This document shows, in pieces, positions 11,166 to 22,943 of a DNA stretch of 64,000 nt. How positions within the stretch are numbered: position 1 is the first letter of the stretch; every line of letters starts with the position of its first letter. The position numbers were made by a program, and so were the translations under genes. Source of the stretch: Aquilaria yunnanensis. Taxonomy: Eukaryota > Streptophyta > Magnoliopsida > Malvales > Thymelaeaceae. Location: assembly GCA_039654915.1 (NCBI GenBank), contig CM077595.1, positions 89,693,501 through 89,757,500 on the forward strand, written 5' to 3'. Under the pieces are notes generated by a model. That model was not told where the DNA came from. It saw only the letters and a program-made list of their open reading frames with translations, and ran no database searches.

Positions 11166-11598
11166 GAGTCTAAAAGGGTACTTTATCACTCTAGCTATAC
11201 CAGTTTTTTTTAGGGTGAAAAATAAAAAAGGACTAATTTTTGTTGTGATTTTGGTTATGTGATGGGGTGTTCTTTCTTTTTCCTTTTCACTGGGTTTTCA
11301 CCTTTCTTTCTGGTTCGATTTATGTTAGAAAGAGAAAACAGAGGAATTAATGATGCTTGAAATGAAAGAAGTTGGGTGTTTATCTGTTTGCTTTTTGTTT
11401 TTTGAAACTTTGATGTTTATAATTATGAATTAAAGAAATTTGAGGGCGGAAACTGTTATTTTATATTTATTTTTATATTAATTAATGCTACATCAGTACT
11501 GTCCATCCAATTTAATAGTGAAGAAATTGATAAAAATAGTCCATTTAATACATGTAATATAAGATAAGAGACTTTAATAAGATAGCATTAAGGTAGAG
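11166..11598. other. Intergenic, no gene seen
   Basis: T-rich sequence without coding signal or recognisable repeat ends. Confidence 0.5.
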
Positions 11599-11837
11599 TA
11601 CTCCCTCCGTCCCATATTCTTTGAAACAGTTGACTTTTGGCCATAGTTTGACTTGAATTTATTTATATTATTGGTTGTTAGAAAAAAATTTAAAAAAATA
11701 TATTTAGAAACTAGAGTTCTTTATTTATCATTTATATAGAAATTATTTTTTATTTATATACTAAAAACTAAAAATAAAAAATCATAGATTAATTGGTAAA
11801 AAGTGAGTGTTTTAAAGAATATGGGACGGAGGGAGTA
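11599..11837. mobile_element. Stowaway-type MITE (Tc1/mariner), 239 bp
   Basis: Near-perfect terminal inverted repeats: TACTCCCTCCGTCCCATATT at the left and AATATGGGACGGAGGGAGTA at the right. The ends are TA dinucleotides, as expected for the TA target of Tc1/mariner elements. The interior is non-coding and AT-rich. Confidence 0.9.
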
Positions 11838-12944
11838 TTATTTTAGGACACACAAATAAACCAAGTAAGCCGGGAGAAATTTACCCTATTAATATATGAT
11901 TGAATATTAAAAAATAGAATTAATCTAATTTTTTTTAAAGAAATAAACAAACTTTGGCAGATAATATTTAATAGTTTTTACAAAAAAAAAAAAAAAAGGT
12001 ATGATAGCTTTACTTTAAATCTATAATTTTCTTTCCTTGATTTCATAATAGTTCCACCATTATTTTGTTGTAAATCTTGTGAATTGATGTTATGTAACTT
12101 TTTTTTTTCTTTTCGATAATGAGAAGTATAGTAATTTGAGTTTTGCAAGAAGAAAAGAGGTGCAAGGACTCGAACTCCAGCTGTGTGGGTGGAAGAGTTA
12201 GTGGCTATATTACATTGGGTTGCTCTATTATGGTATAAGAGCACAAATTTTATCAGATTTTTTTCTTTAAAGAAAATGCTTTTGGGGAAAGAGAAAAGGC
12301 TACATGTATCATTGACATGGTGGAGGACAATCCATGGCCATGTTGCCATTGCATCGAGTGAAACTATACTATATATTCTAAAAGAGGCATGATTTTTACT
12401 GTTTATCAAGTAACTCACACCGCAGCATCTTTTTTTTGGTTTTTGGCTTCTGTCAAGTTATGGTCAAACCCTTCTTTTGGTCATTGAATATTTCAATGCT
12501 GCCATAGTGCTCCCTCACTTTCGCCTGCTGTCGCCAACTGGAGGGTAGACCATTTGCTGTGGTGGCATGACTGGGACATCCTAAAGTATGGGGACTATTT
12601 CTATACAAAATAAATATTACATGGACCCAAGAGTATTTTGTCCCATTTTTTTACGCATCCGTCGACCGTTTCAATATTTTTTCCTCTCGTGCAGAATGGT
12701 CAAAAAGGCTCTTTAGTCCCTGAATCTAACATTTCTACTACAATGGTCTCCAACTTTCATGATCTGTCATAAGTGTTTTTTCGTTTGCTAATTAGAATTT
12801 TTGTACATATCAAAAGTCAATTTTTTTTAAGTAGAAGGGAAGAAGGGGTGTCTTGATCCCTCGTCACGGGTGTGGCAGGCTTTCAGATACCTATTATGAA
12901 CTTTTAAGAAAATAAAAATTTTGATGGTCTATCTAAATTTAAAA
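11838..12944. other. Intergenic with a possible SINE remnant
   Basis: No real gene. The 146-aa minus-strand frame at 11978-12418 has low-complexity ends and no family features. A tRNA-like box at 12166-12178 is listed separately. The remainder is AT-rich. Confidence 0.45.
12080..12245 (-). mobile_element. Possible tRNA-derived SINE remnant
   Basis: The minus strand at 12166-12178 reads GGAGTTCGAGTCC, close to the RNA polymerase III B box (GGTTCGANNCC). A weak A-box-like TAGCCACTAACTC lies about 30 nt upstream. On the + strand TGGTATAAGAGC (from 12231) is one base from the initiator-tRNA primer-binding site of LTR elements. That is an alternative reading, but no LTR pair was found. Confidence 0.3.
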
Positions 12945-13462
12945 GGCCTAAAGCCCCTTTTGCCCCCTGAACTTTGTCAACTCGGACCTTTTACCCCTTA
13001 AACTTTGACTCGGTTCGACTCACCCCTCAAACTTCGTAAACTAGCACCTTTTGCCCCTTCAGCCCAGTTAAATGGAGAATATGTACTAAAATAAAAATAA
13101 AAATAAAGCTGAAGGACTAACTAAATTATTTTTCCAATTGTTGAACATCGTGAGTAAATAATAAGCATAAATGCTTCAGTTTCATATTTAAGATTACTCA
13201 GCTTTCCCTTGCTTTCGTATATAAGTTTGTGTTAAGGCCTCTAATTGTTTACTCACAAGAGTCAATAATTGGACAAATAATTTAGTTCCCCCTTCAACTT
13301 TTCTTTTATTTTCATTTTAGTACATATTTTTCATTTAATTGGACCAAGGGGGTGAAAGGTCCCAGTTTGTAAAGTTTGAGGGGTGAGTTAAACCGAGTCA
13401 AAGTTTAGGGGGTAAAAGGTCTGAGTTAACAAAGTTCAAGGGGCAAAAGGGGCTTTAAGCCA
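12945..13462. mobile_element. Foldback MITE with ~210-bp inverted repeats
   Basis: The left arm (12945 to about 13160, starting GGCCTAAAGCCCCTTTTGCC) is complementary to the right arm (about 13245-13462, ending GGCAAAAGGGGCTTTAAGCC). Internal pairs include AATATGTACTAAAAT and AACTAAATTATTT with their complements. The spacer is only about 80 bp, so a transcript would form a long hairpin. No coding capacity. Probably Mutator-like or unclassified. Confidence 0.75.
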
Positions 13463-13573
13463 ATTTAAAATGATAAAACCTTAAATGAAAATGATGAACA
13501 TGCTTTTATTAACCATATTAAATACCAAAAGCATTTTATTTTAGTTGATTTGACTTAAAGTTTTAATTATATA

Positions 13574-13783
13574 GGTTTGATTAAAAGTTTTGATTAGGTG
13601 AAACAAATGCACACTTTTCATAATTTATGAGCATTTTACATAGATTCAATTAAGAATTTTGATTAGTTGAGATGAGTGGACAATTTTTTATAAAGCATAA
13701 GCATTTTACATAAATTCAACTTACAATTTTGACTAGTTGAAATGAGTGGACAATTTGTATTATGCATAAATGCATGATTCTTA
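13574..13783. repeat. ~70-bp tandem repeat, three degenerate copies
   Basis: Units start near 13574, 13644 and 13714. They share ATTCAAxTxAxAATTTTGAxT, a 'gagtggacaatt' core (weaker in the first) and GCATTTTACATA. They diverge more than the 8204-8419 duplication, so this array is older. Confidence 0.7.
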
Positions 13784-15264
13784 AAAAGTTTCATTTTATC
13801 ACTAACTTATTAATGAGTAAAAAACTAGAAAACTTATACGTGTATATTATGTAATATTATTCTACAATATAAACACCATGAGTTTTCTTTCTCTTAATGG
13901 TTTTATTTAAATTGATTAATAGAATTGCTTTAATCATTTTTTGTTTGCCATTTTTAATGCTCTTTTGATACTATATAAATGCATCTTCAATTGACTATTT
14001 TGTATATTTACAATTATCTATACTAAGATTTTACTTAATATTAAGGTAAATTTTATCACTTTACATTGTTTCATCAATGTCTTATATTGATTATATTACA
14101 GCTAATACTGCTATAGAATGTAATCACATACCTCACTTACATCTAAAAGTTATGGAGTTTTCAATGTTTATCATTGAAGATGAACAGTTTTTTTTTTTGT
14201 TTTTTGCCTCTTTAGTTTACCTGTTTCAAATGCAATGGACCCTTTCTTGAGTTTAATCCCCTTTTCAGAAGATGATCACATTTTCTAGGGCCGATTTTGC
14301 AATTTTTCAATTTGGGGTTGTCTCGGTTAAATCTCAATTTAGTCCCTAAGCTTCTATTATTTTCCATGTTAGTCCCTATGTTTCATCTATGTTTTATTTT
14401 GGTCCCCAGATTTAATAAATATTTAACTAGATTATTTCCATTTGTTCTCTTGGTCCCCAAACTTTTTTATTGTTTTTATGTACTATATTCTAAAGTAAGA
14501 CATTTGTTATCATAATTTATTTATTTTTGTGTTAAGCCATTTTTTTACGTTCATTAGAGCAATTGTTAAGCCTTTAATACCTAATATTTTTCCATTTTCT
14601 GTGTTGATTCAAACTTTTTTTTGTTGCTTTTTTTATTTTTTATTTGAAAATAAAACTTTAATTATTATAATTTGTCTACTTCTGACTATGGTTCTAGTTG
14701 ATTCAACTTTAATCAATTTTTTCCCTTTTTTATTTTTATCTTTATTAAGTTAATGGTTACATTGTTAATTTATTAACATAAATTTAAACCCAATTTTGTG
14801 TTTTAATCATATTATTTTGTTATTAATGATTGCATTTTATTGTATAAATTGTTCTTTATGATTTAATAAAATAATTTGGTCCATAATTGCTAAAATTTAA
14901 AATAAATTTTTTTAAATAAATTTCTCATTGATATTAAAAATTAGAATTTAAGCTAATAAAAGAGGAGAATTTTTAATGGCTTATTTTTAATAATAAAAGT
15001 ATACATTATTTCGAAGTACATATGATGTTATGTTTCTATTTACCTATTTTTTGTTATTGTTCAAGTTAATTTAGCTTTAGTCAATTTTTCTTACACTTTT
15101 TTAATTATGTATTATTGTAATTTTTCATACTAAATTTATTATAAAAATTACTTGTTATATCGTGTGGGCCAATAAACCTCATACTTATTACAAATAAAAT
15201 CCTGTTCATGATTGGTTTGAACTATTTCCCAATGTGATGTGGGATGACATATGAAAAAAATTAA
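13784..15264. other. AT-rich intergenic DNA
   Basis: Very AT-rich. A run of 'agtccctaag/ggtccccaaac' phrases at 14330-14465 looks like one arm of a foldback element, but its other arm was not located. The small open frames at 14297-14753 are T-rich low-complexity translations. Confidence 0.45.
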
Positions 15265-16134
15265 TGCCCGAATATGCCACTGGTCCCTTAAGTTTTGTGA
15301 CTAGCACGAGTTAGTTCTTAAAGATTGACTCATCGTGGCTTAATCCTTTATGTTTGAAAAATGTTGCGACTTAGTCCTGTAACTTGGAAAGTGTATGTGT
15401 CTTAGTCCTCTCAACTATCATAGCCTATCATGTGCTTGACAGCATTCACATCTTATCTCTTGACTCCCTTTTCGGGATGTTCCAATGACGTCCTTACCTT
15501 ATAGGCTACCATCTCCAGCGACTTTGCTACCTAATCGATGTTGTCACGTGGCTAGTTGCTACCATATCTAGCGATTGACGATGTAAATTTTCAAGTTCTA
15601 GCTGCTGCCATCTCTGGTGACCGACTATGGAAATGAGGACAAACAAAAATGAAATTAGACAGGTTTTGCTCCTTCAAGGCCGCTGAACACAAAGGAATAA
15701 ATCCCATTCATCAATTTTGCATACAAAACATTTAATTTCAAACATTAAAATTAGGGTTCGTAAACAACTTTGAAAAACCAAATTTGATTCGGGTTAGAAT
15801 TAAAACAAAGCATACAAAATTGAGACCTAAAACCATGGAGCTATTGTTGTGCGGCTTAAATACTACAGTATCAAGTCATGCACTATTGATTTTTAGGAAT
15901 AGTGGCACCTGGAGAGCTTCAGGAGCATTAGAACTCAAAAGGAAAATTTTCAAGTCCACCAATTTCTCGTAACCCGTATCCTAACATAATAACTCCCACT
16001 GTGTCCAAGTGAGCTAAGTAACGCCAACCATCTTACCATCCAATTAGGGACTAAGACACAACATATATCAAACTTAAAAGACTAAGTCGCAATGAGTCAC
16101 ACTTTACGGACCAATGCACATGTAGGCCAAAAAT
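15265..16134. mobile_element. Foldback element with degenerate long inverted repeats
   Basis: The left arm (from 15265, with CCACTGGTCCCTTAAG and 'cgacttagtcctgtaac') pairs imperfectly with the right arm (to about 16134, with CGGACCAATG and 'gactaagtcgcaatgag'). The middle (15480-15960) is slightly GC-richer and has a short open frame with no recognisable product. Confidence 0.5.
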
Positions 16135-16486
16135 TTAAACACATATACTATATTCTTGTCATTTTACTCTTTTTTACTTACATTTGAATTAATTTAGTTA
16201 TGCCAATATTTGCTAGATTTTTTTTAAATATATATAGTTGGAAACAAAATAAATATTTATTATTTATCATTTGCATACGAGAATCTTACATTTATTGTCA
16301 AAATGCTCAAGATAAGAAATCTTAAATTAATTTAAAAGTTATAAATTAATTAATATGAATAGTAAGCAATACAAAAAAATTAATTTTCTGTATATGAGTG
16401 AACAAAAAATAAAAACCCCAAAAGTAAAGAAGGACAAAAAGAAGGGTTCAAATTTTCATCATTTTTGCATTATTGGTGGTTGTTGG

Positions 16487-17183
16487 TAAATGTGTAAACA
16501 AATAAAGTGTTCGGTGAACCATTCGTAAACTATTCAGCAGAAGTTTATCTATATTTGTTTATTTGGTTAAATAAACGAACACGAACAGATTTTTCTGTTT
16601 GATTTCTGTTTGATTAGTTAAACAAACAAACACGAATAAAGTCCCGTTCGTTTATTTACGATCATGAACCGTATGGTTATTGTTCCTTTATGTTCATTTA
16701 TTTATTTATTTGTTTATGTTTATTTGTTTGTTTATTTATATATTAGTTGTACATTTATTATTATATATATTTTTATATATCATTTATTTTTATTAATGTT
16801 CACATACACACACACACACATGATTATGTCAAAATCTCCCCCAAATTAATTTATTTTCTTTGTTTCTCCAAATATTATTAGTAATTTTTTTCACATCGTG
16901 AACCTGCTGCAGCACTAAATCGAGCCTCATAGCCCTAGCCCATAATCTATCTCATTATCATCTATTTTTTTGTTAGTCATTGCTAGACTCACTCCAATTC
17001 AGATTGATGGTAACCATCAACTTTAATTATTCATGTTCGTGTTTGTGTTTGTTTATTAATAAATGAACGAACACAAATAAAAAAATTGTTTTCATTTATG
17101 GTTCGTGTTCATGTTCGTTAAAAGTTAAATGAACAAACACGAACATAGGTTGTTTGTGTTTATTCGGTTCGTTTGCAGCCTTA
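16487..17183. mobile_element. hAT-like non-autonomous element, ~700 bp
   Basis: It starts TAAATGTGTAAACAAATAAA and ends GGTTCGTTTGCAGCCTTA. Both arms consist of 'gttcgtttatt / aataaacgaac' motifs that pair with each other. It is the reverse-oriented relative of the element at 30349-31125: both keep a central segment with 'ccataatctatctc' and the complement of 'ggttgacagg'-like sequence. The flanks GTTGTTGG and GCCGTTGG agree at 6 of 8 positions, compatible with an old 8-bp target duplication. Confidence 0.6.
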
Positions 17184-17257
17184 GCCGTTGGTCTTTTGCA
17201 TGCTAATTATCTCTCCTCAAACCTATTGCATTTCTTTTACCCTTTTCTCCCATGGCC

Positions 17258-18231
17258 TAAAGGCATTTTTAGTCCTCTAACTCAAATGACTTGGAAACTG
17301 AACCACTTGAACATCAACTCAGTCCAACTCGCCTCCCCCCTAACTTGATAAAATGGTATAGTTAAGCATTTTCCCTCCTCTAGTTTGTTAGGTAAAATGT
17401 GTTGAAAATCCCTTTGCTTTATTTTTTTTTCATTTTTGTCCCTAATGTCATAAATTTCGTGATCCTTTCTCCAACCTTTTTAAAAAGCACAAAAATTCTT
17501 TCCTAATTTGAATCTATGCTTGACTCGAGGACGGGTTTGAAAGCAATGTAAGGCTTTTGGGTGATGTAGCTATCTGAGCTAAGGTTCTAGTTTTTTTTTT
17601 TCATATGAAGTTGCACTTGCAAGTTGGAACCATCTCTATTCATTTCTTTATTATGAATAAAATTGTTTTCTTTTCAAAAAATGAAGTCTTTACCAATTGA
17701 ATAATTAGAGTTCCTTTGATCATTTTTGCAACTATTTTGAATTTGATCATCTTTCTTGTTGTAATTTCTGAGTTAGATTGTTTCTTTAGTTGATCTTGAA
17801 AGCTTGGTTTGATCACTCTTGATTGGAGAAGATGTGAGTTCAAACAAGAAATAGTGATTCATCTAGGAAAAATTGTCATATTATTCATTGCATCGTTAAC
17901 CGTCCACTGAAACCCTCATTATAAACTTTATTGTTCATAAAGTCAGAACAAAGAGCCACCCTCAAGTTAAATATAGATTCAATTGAGGAAAGAATTTTAG
18001 GGCTTTTTCAAAAATTTGGGAAAGAATCATGAAACTTATGAGGCTAGGGATGAAAATGAATGAAAAATAAAATTAAGAGACTTGCAACACATTTTATCTG
18101 AGAAAGCAAAGGGCAAAAGAGCTTAAGTGTACCATTTTATTTTACCAAGTTAAGGGGGCGAGTGAGACCAAATTAATGTTCAGAGGGTTGAATATCAAGT
18201 CATCCAAATTTGAGGGCCAAAAATGCCTTTA
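17258..18231. mobile_element. Foldback element with ~250-bp inverted repeats
   Basis: The left arm begins TAAAGGCATTTTTAGTCCTC (17258). The right arm ends with the near complement (GAGGGCCAAAAATGCCTTTA, 18231). Pairing continues for about 250 bp (TAAAATGTGTTG with CAACACATTTTA; CTTAACTTG with CAAGTTAAG). The interior is AT-rich with no transposase. Its right end lies only 370 bp from the start codon of the NHL gene. Confidence 0.7.
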
Positions 18232-18540
18232 CGCCTTTCTCGATTCTCCAATCTTCATCGACCCTCGGCTCTCTCTCTCTCTCTAGCTCCTAGTAATTTC
18301 CGGAGCCCTCGTCACAAAAGTCAAAACTACCACTGCAGATGTAGAAGTAGAACAAAAAAGCTAAACAAAAAGAGGACACAGAAAAGAAGCTCCACAAAGA
18401 AACAAAAGAAACCAATCATGTCTGTAGAAAAAGATTGATCACCACCACACTCCCATTCTTATCACTTTAGTTTATCAAAAACCTCCAAACAAATCCCAAG
18501 TCACCAGCGCCTCTTTTTCCATTTCTCATACTCCAATCTT

Positions 18541-18547
18541 TATATAT
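18541..18547 (+). promoter_or_regulatory. TATA box of the NHL gene
   Basis: TATATAT, 61 bp before the ATG, preceded by pyrimidine-rich and CT-repeat DNA (18270-18290) often seen in plant core promoters. It implies a leader of only about 25-30 nt. Confidence 0.45.
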
Positions 18548-18601
18548 CTTAGTTCTTTATCCATCGATCATAAGCCACCGACGGACCAAGAACTTCCCGG
18601 A

Positions 18602-19222
18602 ATGTCAGAAGAAAAGAAAGCAGCCACGACGCCCTCCTCCCGCCGCCTCGGCTCAGCTGGCCGCGCAGTCTGCTCCTGCTTCCTCACCCTCATCCTCCTC
18701 ACCGGCATCACCATCTTAATCCTTTGGCTCGTCTACCGCCCCCACAAGCCCCGTTTCACAGTCGTCGGCGCCGCCATCTACGAACTCAACGCCTCCGCGC
18801 CGCCCTTCGTCACCACCTCCATGCAGTTCACCCTTATCACCCGCAACCGCAACCGCCGAGTTGACATCTACTACCGCCGCCTCTCGGCTTACGTCACCTA
18901 CCAGGACCAGCAGATCACCCCGCAAATCGAGCTGCCGCCGTTGTACCACGAGACGAAGAGCACGGTGCTGGTTTCGCTGGTGCTGGGAGGTGGGCCCGTC
19001 TTGGTGCCGCCGGAGGTGGCGAACGGGCTGATCATGGACGAGGCCTACGGGGTGGTTGCTCTGAGGGTGGTGTTATCCGGGAGGCTGAAGTGGAAGACGG
19101 GGCCGATTCATACGGCGTCGTATCACGTGGAAGTGAAATGCGACGTTTGGGTCGGTTTGAAGAAGGGCGCTGTAGGGCAGGTGTCCTTACTTGGGGCACC
19201 CCCCTGTAAAGTTGATGTATAA
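18602..19222 (+). CDS. NDR1/HIN1-like (NHL) protein with LEA_2 domain
   Basis: Single open frame of 206 aa from the first ATG after the TATA box. A short basic N-terminus (residues 1-25) is followed by one strongly hydrophobic segment (about 26-46, FLTLILLTGITILILWLVY) and then the family-typical YRPHKPRF junction. Residues about 65-185 form the LEA_2 beta-sandwich region, with RNRRVDIYY, an LPPLY segment and a C-terminal CDVWVGL strand ending near a conserved-type Cys. The length is normal for NHL proteins. Family members are plasma-membrane proteins linked to pathogen response, senescence or stress. The exact role here is unknown. The absence of introns is usual for the family. The frame is strikingly GC-rich at third positions compared with its flanks and with the other genes here. 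Confidence 0.88.
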   Translation: MSEEKKAATTPSSRRLGSAGRAVCSCFLTLILLTGITILILWLVYRPHKPRFTVVGAAIYELNASAPPFVTTSMQFTLITRNRNRRVDIYYRRLSAYVTYQDQQITPQIELPPLYHETKSTVLVSLVLGGGPVLVPPEVANGLIMDEAYGVVALRVVLSGRLKWKTGPIHTASYHVEVKCDVWVGLKKGAVGQVSLLGAPPCKVDV

Positions 19223-20156
19223 GGACGCCCAAATCTACAGAAGCGCCGGCAGTGTACGAATGGACCATCCAGGGGAAAACAGGTGCATTAATTTGTAGAG
19301 ATGTATGGGATTATTAGAAAAGCTTCAACCTAATCAATTAGTTTCTCTCTTATTAATCTGCTACTTTTCTGATAAAATTCGTAAATTCAGTCACCGCAAG
19401 ATATACATAGTTTGTCGATTTCCTCTGTATTTAGTTTCTTTTTTCCATGAATGGGGCTATAGATGCAAATTGAGGATAGAAACTTGTATGCTCCGACGTC
19501 GACAAGTTGCAAGTGTAAGAAAAATAAGTACGAATTTTGTCTGCAGTACCTGTTTTTCATATGATTAATGAAATTTTGGTGGAGAATTTGGGGGGGGCGC
19601 AGCATTAATTTCCGGTTGAAAACCTCAGTTGTCGTTGGTGGGCATCGCATAATTAGAATCTCTTTCTTTTGGCAGTGCAACAGTGGTTCGATTCTCCTAT
19701 ATCTGTGTTGATGCTTTGTTCTTAAGGGTATCGGATTCATATATCTTTAATTAATTTAGCCCTAATTAATTAGTTAAATAAATCAATCATATATACCTCG
19801 CCGCAGGAGCAAAGCAACTATTGAATTTGTGATTTCATCATAATTAATTAAATTATCAGCTGTGTAGTTAACATTATCATCCAAATTAAATGAATTGTCC
19901 TTAGCTTGCAAGTTGGATATTGGACTACCAAAGGGGCTTTAGAACAGGGTGGTGGGGCTGAAGATAAAGTGGTGCAGAAAAATATACGTGGGGGAAGAAT
20001 ACAAACTTGATATGACGATCCTAAAGGAGAAAGAAAAAAGTAAAATGTTGTAGCTCGAACTATAATCCTCTAACAATCGTCCAAAATAAGGAAAATGCCT
20101 CATCTTCAACTTTTGTACCATTATTACAATTACGATGTATGCGTGCACTATAAAAC
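19223..20156. other. 3' flank of the NHL gene and intergenic DNA
   Basis: Probable 3' UTR to about 19590 ('attaatgaaatttt' near 19564 could serve polyadenylation). AT-rich DNA follows, without genes. The open frames at 19305-19568 and 19387-19740 (minus) overlap each other and show no family features. Confidence 0.45.
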
Positions 20157-21243
20157 TAAAGATGAAAAGTAAGCCGGGCTTATCCGGCCTGGGTCAAACC
20201 TAGCTCAGGCATGGTCAAAGCATAGCATGGCTCGGCGTGGGGTGAGCTCAACAAGAAGTGGGCTATATATGGGCTTGAAGAAGAGGAAACGGAGACCGGC
20301 CCAAGCCCGCCTAAAGCCATGGCTCAGGCATGGGCCGCACGGCTCGTACCAGCTTGTTCGGTCCAGTCTGGACCAAGCCTAACATTCCAGCATCTTTCTA
20401 ACAATCGGCAAATTCGTATAAAAAAAGGAAATGACAGGGGAAGGACCTCCGGCTATGTGTGACGGATTTTTTAGCCAAAAACATTTTTAACCCTCATCCA
20501 ACTCTTATAAACAACTAATTTTTTAGGGTATTTTCGTCCAACAAATTGTTTGCCACTCTTATAAATAAAGGGTCTCATTTCTTCACTTCCTCACACCAAT
20601 TCTTACACTCTCCTCTCTACATCTACTACTTTTTCCACACTTTCCTCTCTACAAGTGAGGAATGAGGATAGCATTTTTGAGTGATGGAAAACAAAGAGTA
20701 CCAGATTTCTAATTCTGTCCATTATTGCCAAGGAGGTTCTAACAGTTTTAATTTCAATAGTCACATCTGAGTCCACTTTTAGTGCTAGCAAACGAGTCAT
20801 TCCAAAGAAACGAGTGAGATTAATGCTATAAGCAGTGGAGGTTAGCGTGTGCAATAGTGACTAGGGACTTGCTACCTTAAGAAAGCAAGACCAGAAAAAG
20901 CTTGGATGATGATGTGCAGGATGATGACAAGGGATGTACATCCTAGGTTTTTCTTTTCGGTTCTTAGTATGTATTTGATTTGATTATGTTGTACAGCACA
21001 GATTATATGTTTAATTTACTCTTTTTTTTTTTGAAATGTTTCATCATTTTCTCATGTAATGCCCATTTCAGGTTGTTTGTAAATGTCATTTCGCTTATTA
21101 TTAATAAAAATTGCATTGATGATGATGTTTTTCACTAAATTCATAATATATAAAATATTTTCAAAAAAAAAAATTAAAAGCCCAACCTAGTCCCAAGCCC
21201 AACAAGGATTTGACATGCTAGTTAGGCCCAACATTCACTAGCA
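20157..21243. mobile_element. Internally deleted hAT element (relative of 58042-61163)
   Basis: The left end TAAAGATGAAAAGTAAGCCG and the GC-rich subterminal 'ggcctgggtcaaacctagctc' match the left end of the 3.1-kb hAT element downstream. The A/T-tract leader (TTATAAATAAAGGGTCTC then a CTTCCTCACACC stretch) and the end of the transposase frame are also shared, but the middle of the gene is missing. The right end carries 'aagcccaacctagtcccaagccc', complementary to the left. Flanking TATAAAAC and TGTAAAAC agree at 7 of 8 positions if the end is placed near 21243. Confidence 0.65.
20724..20831 (+). pseudogene. hAT transposase C-terminal (dimerisation) fragment
   Basis: The + strand frame reads IAKEVLTVLISIVTSESTFS and on to a TAA at 20829-20831. 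This is the hATC dimerisation motif, with the usual S-E-S-T/A-F-S core. Everything upstream of it (zinc finger and catalytic region) is gone, so no active enzyme is possible. Confidence 0.75.
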
Positions 21244-21905
21244 TGTAAAACACCGTGACTAATTTGTATATTTGTCACCAATTTTTTAACTTCATTCGAA
21301 GATGTAAATTATATATATGAATATATTGTATAGACCTGAATGAATAAACTTTGCAAAATTAGCTTAGAATAACCATATTTATATGCCATTAGAAGAAAAG
21401 TAACAACTTACTTAGCTGAGAGTTTTGTGCGTAGTGCCTGAGGGATTCACTATAAGAGAAAGAGGATATAGTGGCGGATTATTTGATGGTCAAATAATAG
21501 CTAATTACTTTTGAACAGCTGAAAAAATGGCAGTGAGATGATTACCAAAAGCTTGGTCACTAAAGTCTATCCACATTTTATTTTGGCCACTAGGAAGCGA
21601 CCATCTATTTCAGTCACTGCACTTCTAATCAGTAATATTTATTTTTATTTATAACCTTTCTTTTCTTTCTTTGAATGTTTCGATAATTAATATCATTCCA
21701 TTTTGTTTGCACAGATACAATTTGGCACAGAGTTTGATGCATCTCTTGTTTTTCACAAAATTTTTAGTTTTGCCCTTCCTCTTCTCTGAAAAATTTTCCA
21801 AAATTGCACCCTAGTGTTGTCGTTCACTTCTTAGCCTCTGGTTTTGTCTCATCCTCCCAAGTGTCCATGTCTATCTCAACCTCTCAGCCTCTAAAATCTC
21901 AGGGT

Positions 21906-22242
21906 CAATTTATTTTAATTTAAGTCAATTGACTTATTTTTATTTTTGCATCTTTTTTTCCTAAATCCAATTTCATTTGAAAACCAATGTTATATAGATG
22001 CAATAATCCATTTGAAAATAAATTTTCATATTGTTGTTAAATTTTTTTGAAATTTTCCTTTGTAATGCCTTAAACTAAAAAAATTCATAAAAATTTTGTA
22101 AGATTACAAAAAATTATATTTTCAATAAACTATTGCAACTACATAATATTATTTTTTAAATAAAATTAGTTTTTTGTAAAAAAAAATATAAAAATAAAAA
22201 TAAGTTATTTTAAAGTTAATTGACTTAAATTAAGACAAATTG
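21906..22242. mobile_element. ~335-bp MITE, copy 1 of 4
   Basis: It begins CAATTTATTTTAATTTAAGT and ends with the complement (ACTTAAATTAAGACAAATTG). The interior shows the family order: 'ccaatttcatttgaaaacc', 'ataatccatttgaaaat', 'ccttaaactaaaaaaattcata', 'aaactattgcaactacataatatt'. It lies inside the CACTA element, so it inserted there or was carried along. No coding capacity. Confidence 0.7.
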
Positions 22243-22438
22243 GGTACCAAAATCCCAACCAAACCCCAAAAAGACACTCCTAGATCGTTAAAGTAAACAA
22301 AGAAAACAAGTATATCAATCTGCAGATATAAAACCAGCAGAGCGACATCGCAAATCCACCAATAGTCAAACAAAAACTAACAATCTTATGACTAGACGAG
22401 AAGTAAATGACAATGAGATTAAGAGACCGTAGCGAACA

Positions 22439-22943
22439 ATGCCAACAAGTGGTGACCCTCAGAGATCATCGCAACAGGGCAAAATGCATTCCGCCAATCT
22501 GAGCGACATCAAGACAGTATTTGTCGGATCTGGAATCGCATTTACCATCAACTACTTCCTTGATTCGTCGACTCCTTCCCCCACCTTTGCTTCTCCTTCT
22601 AAATTTGCCGGATCCCGAATGCTGTTTCCGATTTCACCAATCTCGTACTCATTATGGCGAGATTTAAAAGGGGCATGGAGGTTCTGTTCTTCATCTACTT
22701 TCAGATCGGCCTTTGACGATGAAAATGAAGCCGCAAGTGGCAGTGATAGGTCAAATGGTGAGCCTGGGTGGTGGACGAAGGCAGGGCAGTTGGTCATTGT
22801 TAGTGGACGGAAATGCAAGCTGTGTAGCGTCAACTAGTGGGAATGCCATCAACTGGGATCAAAGGAACCATGTGGAGGCGGAGCGGACGGCGGAAGAGAT
22901 TGGAGGAAGAGGGGAGGATGAGCGTGATTGGGATGACGGATGA
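22439..22943 (+). other. Unrecognised open frames inside the CACTA element
   Basis: Two overlapping + frames (22439-22837 and 22713-22943) lie in a GC-richer patch. The first has a Ser/Pro-rich middle and a short hydrophobic piece (VFVGSGIAFTI). Neither has a family motif I recognise and a minus frame overlaps both. It may be captured host sequence, in line with the RING fragment nearby. Confidence 0.25.

Noticed and set aside
12231..12242. LTR retrotransposon primer-binding site (TGGTATAAGAGC)
   Set aside because: One mismatch to the initiator-tRNA site, but no LTR ends, no paired LTR and no gag/pol frame nearby.
11978..12418. 146-aa minus-strand open frame
   Set aside because: Ends are poly-Lys/Phe from simple sequence; it crosses the SINE-like remnant; no family features.
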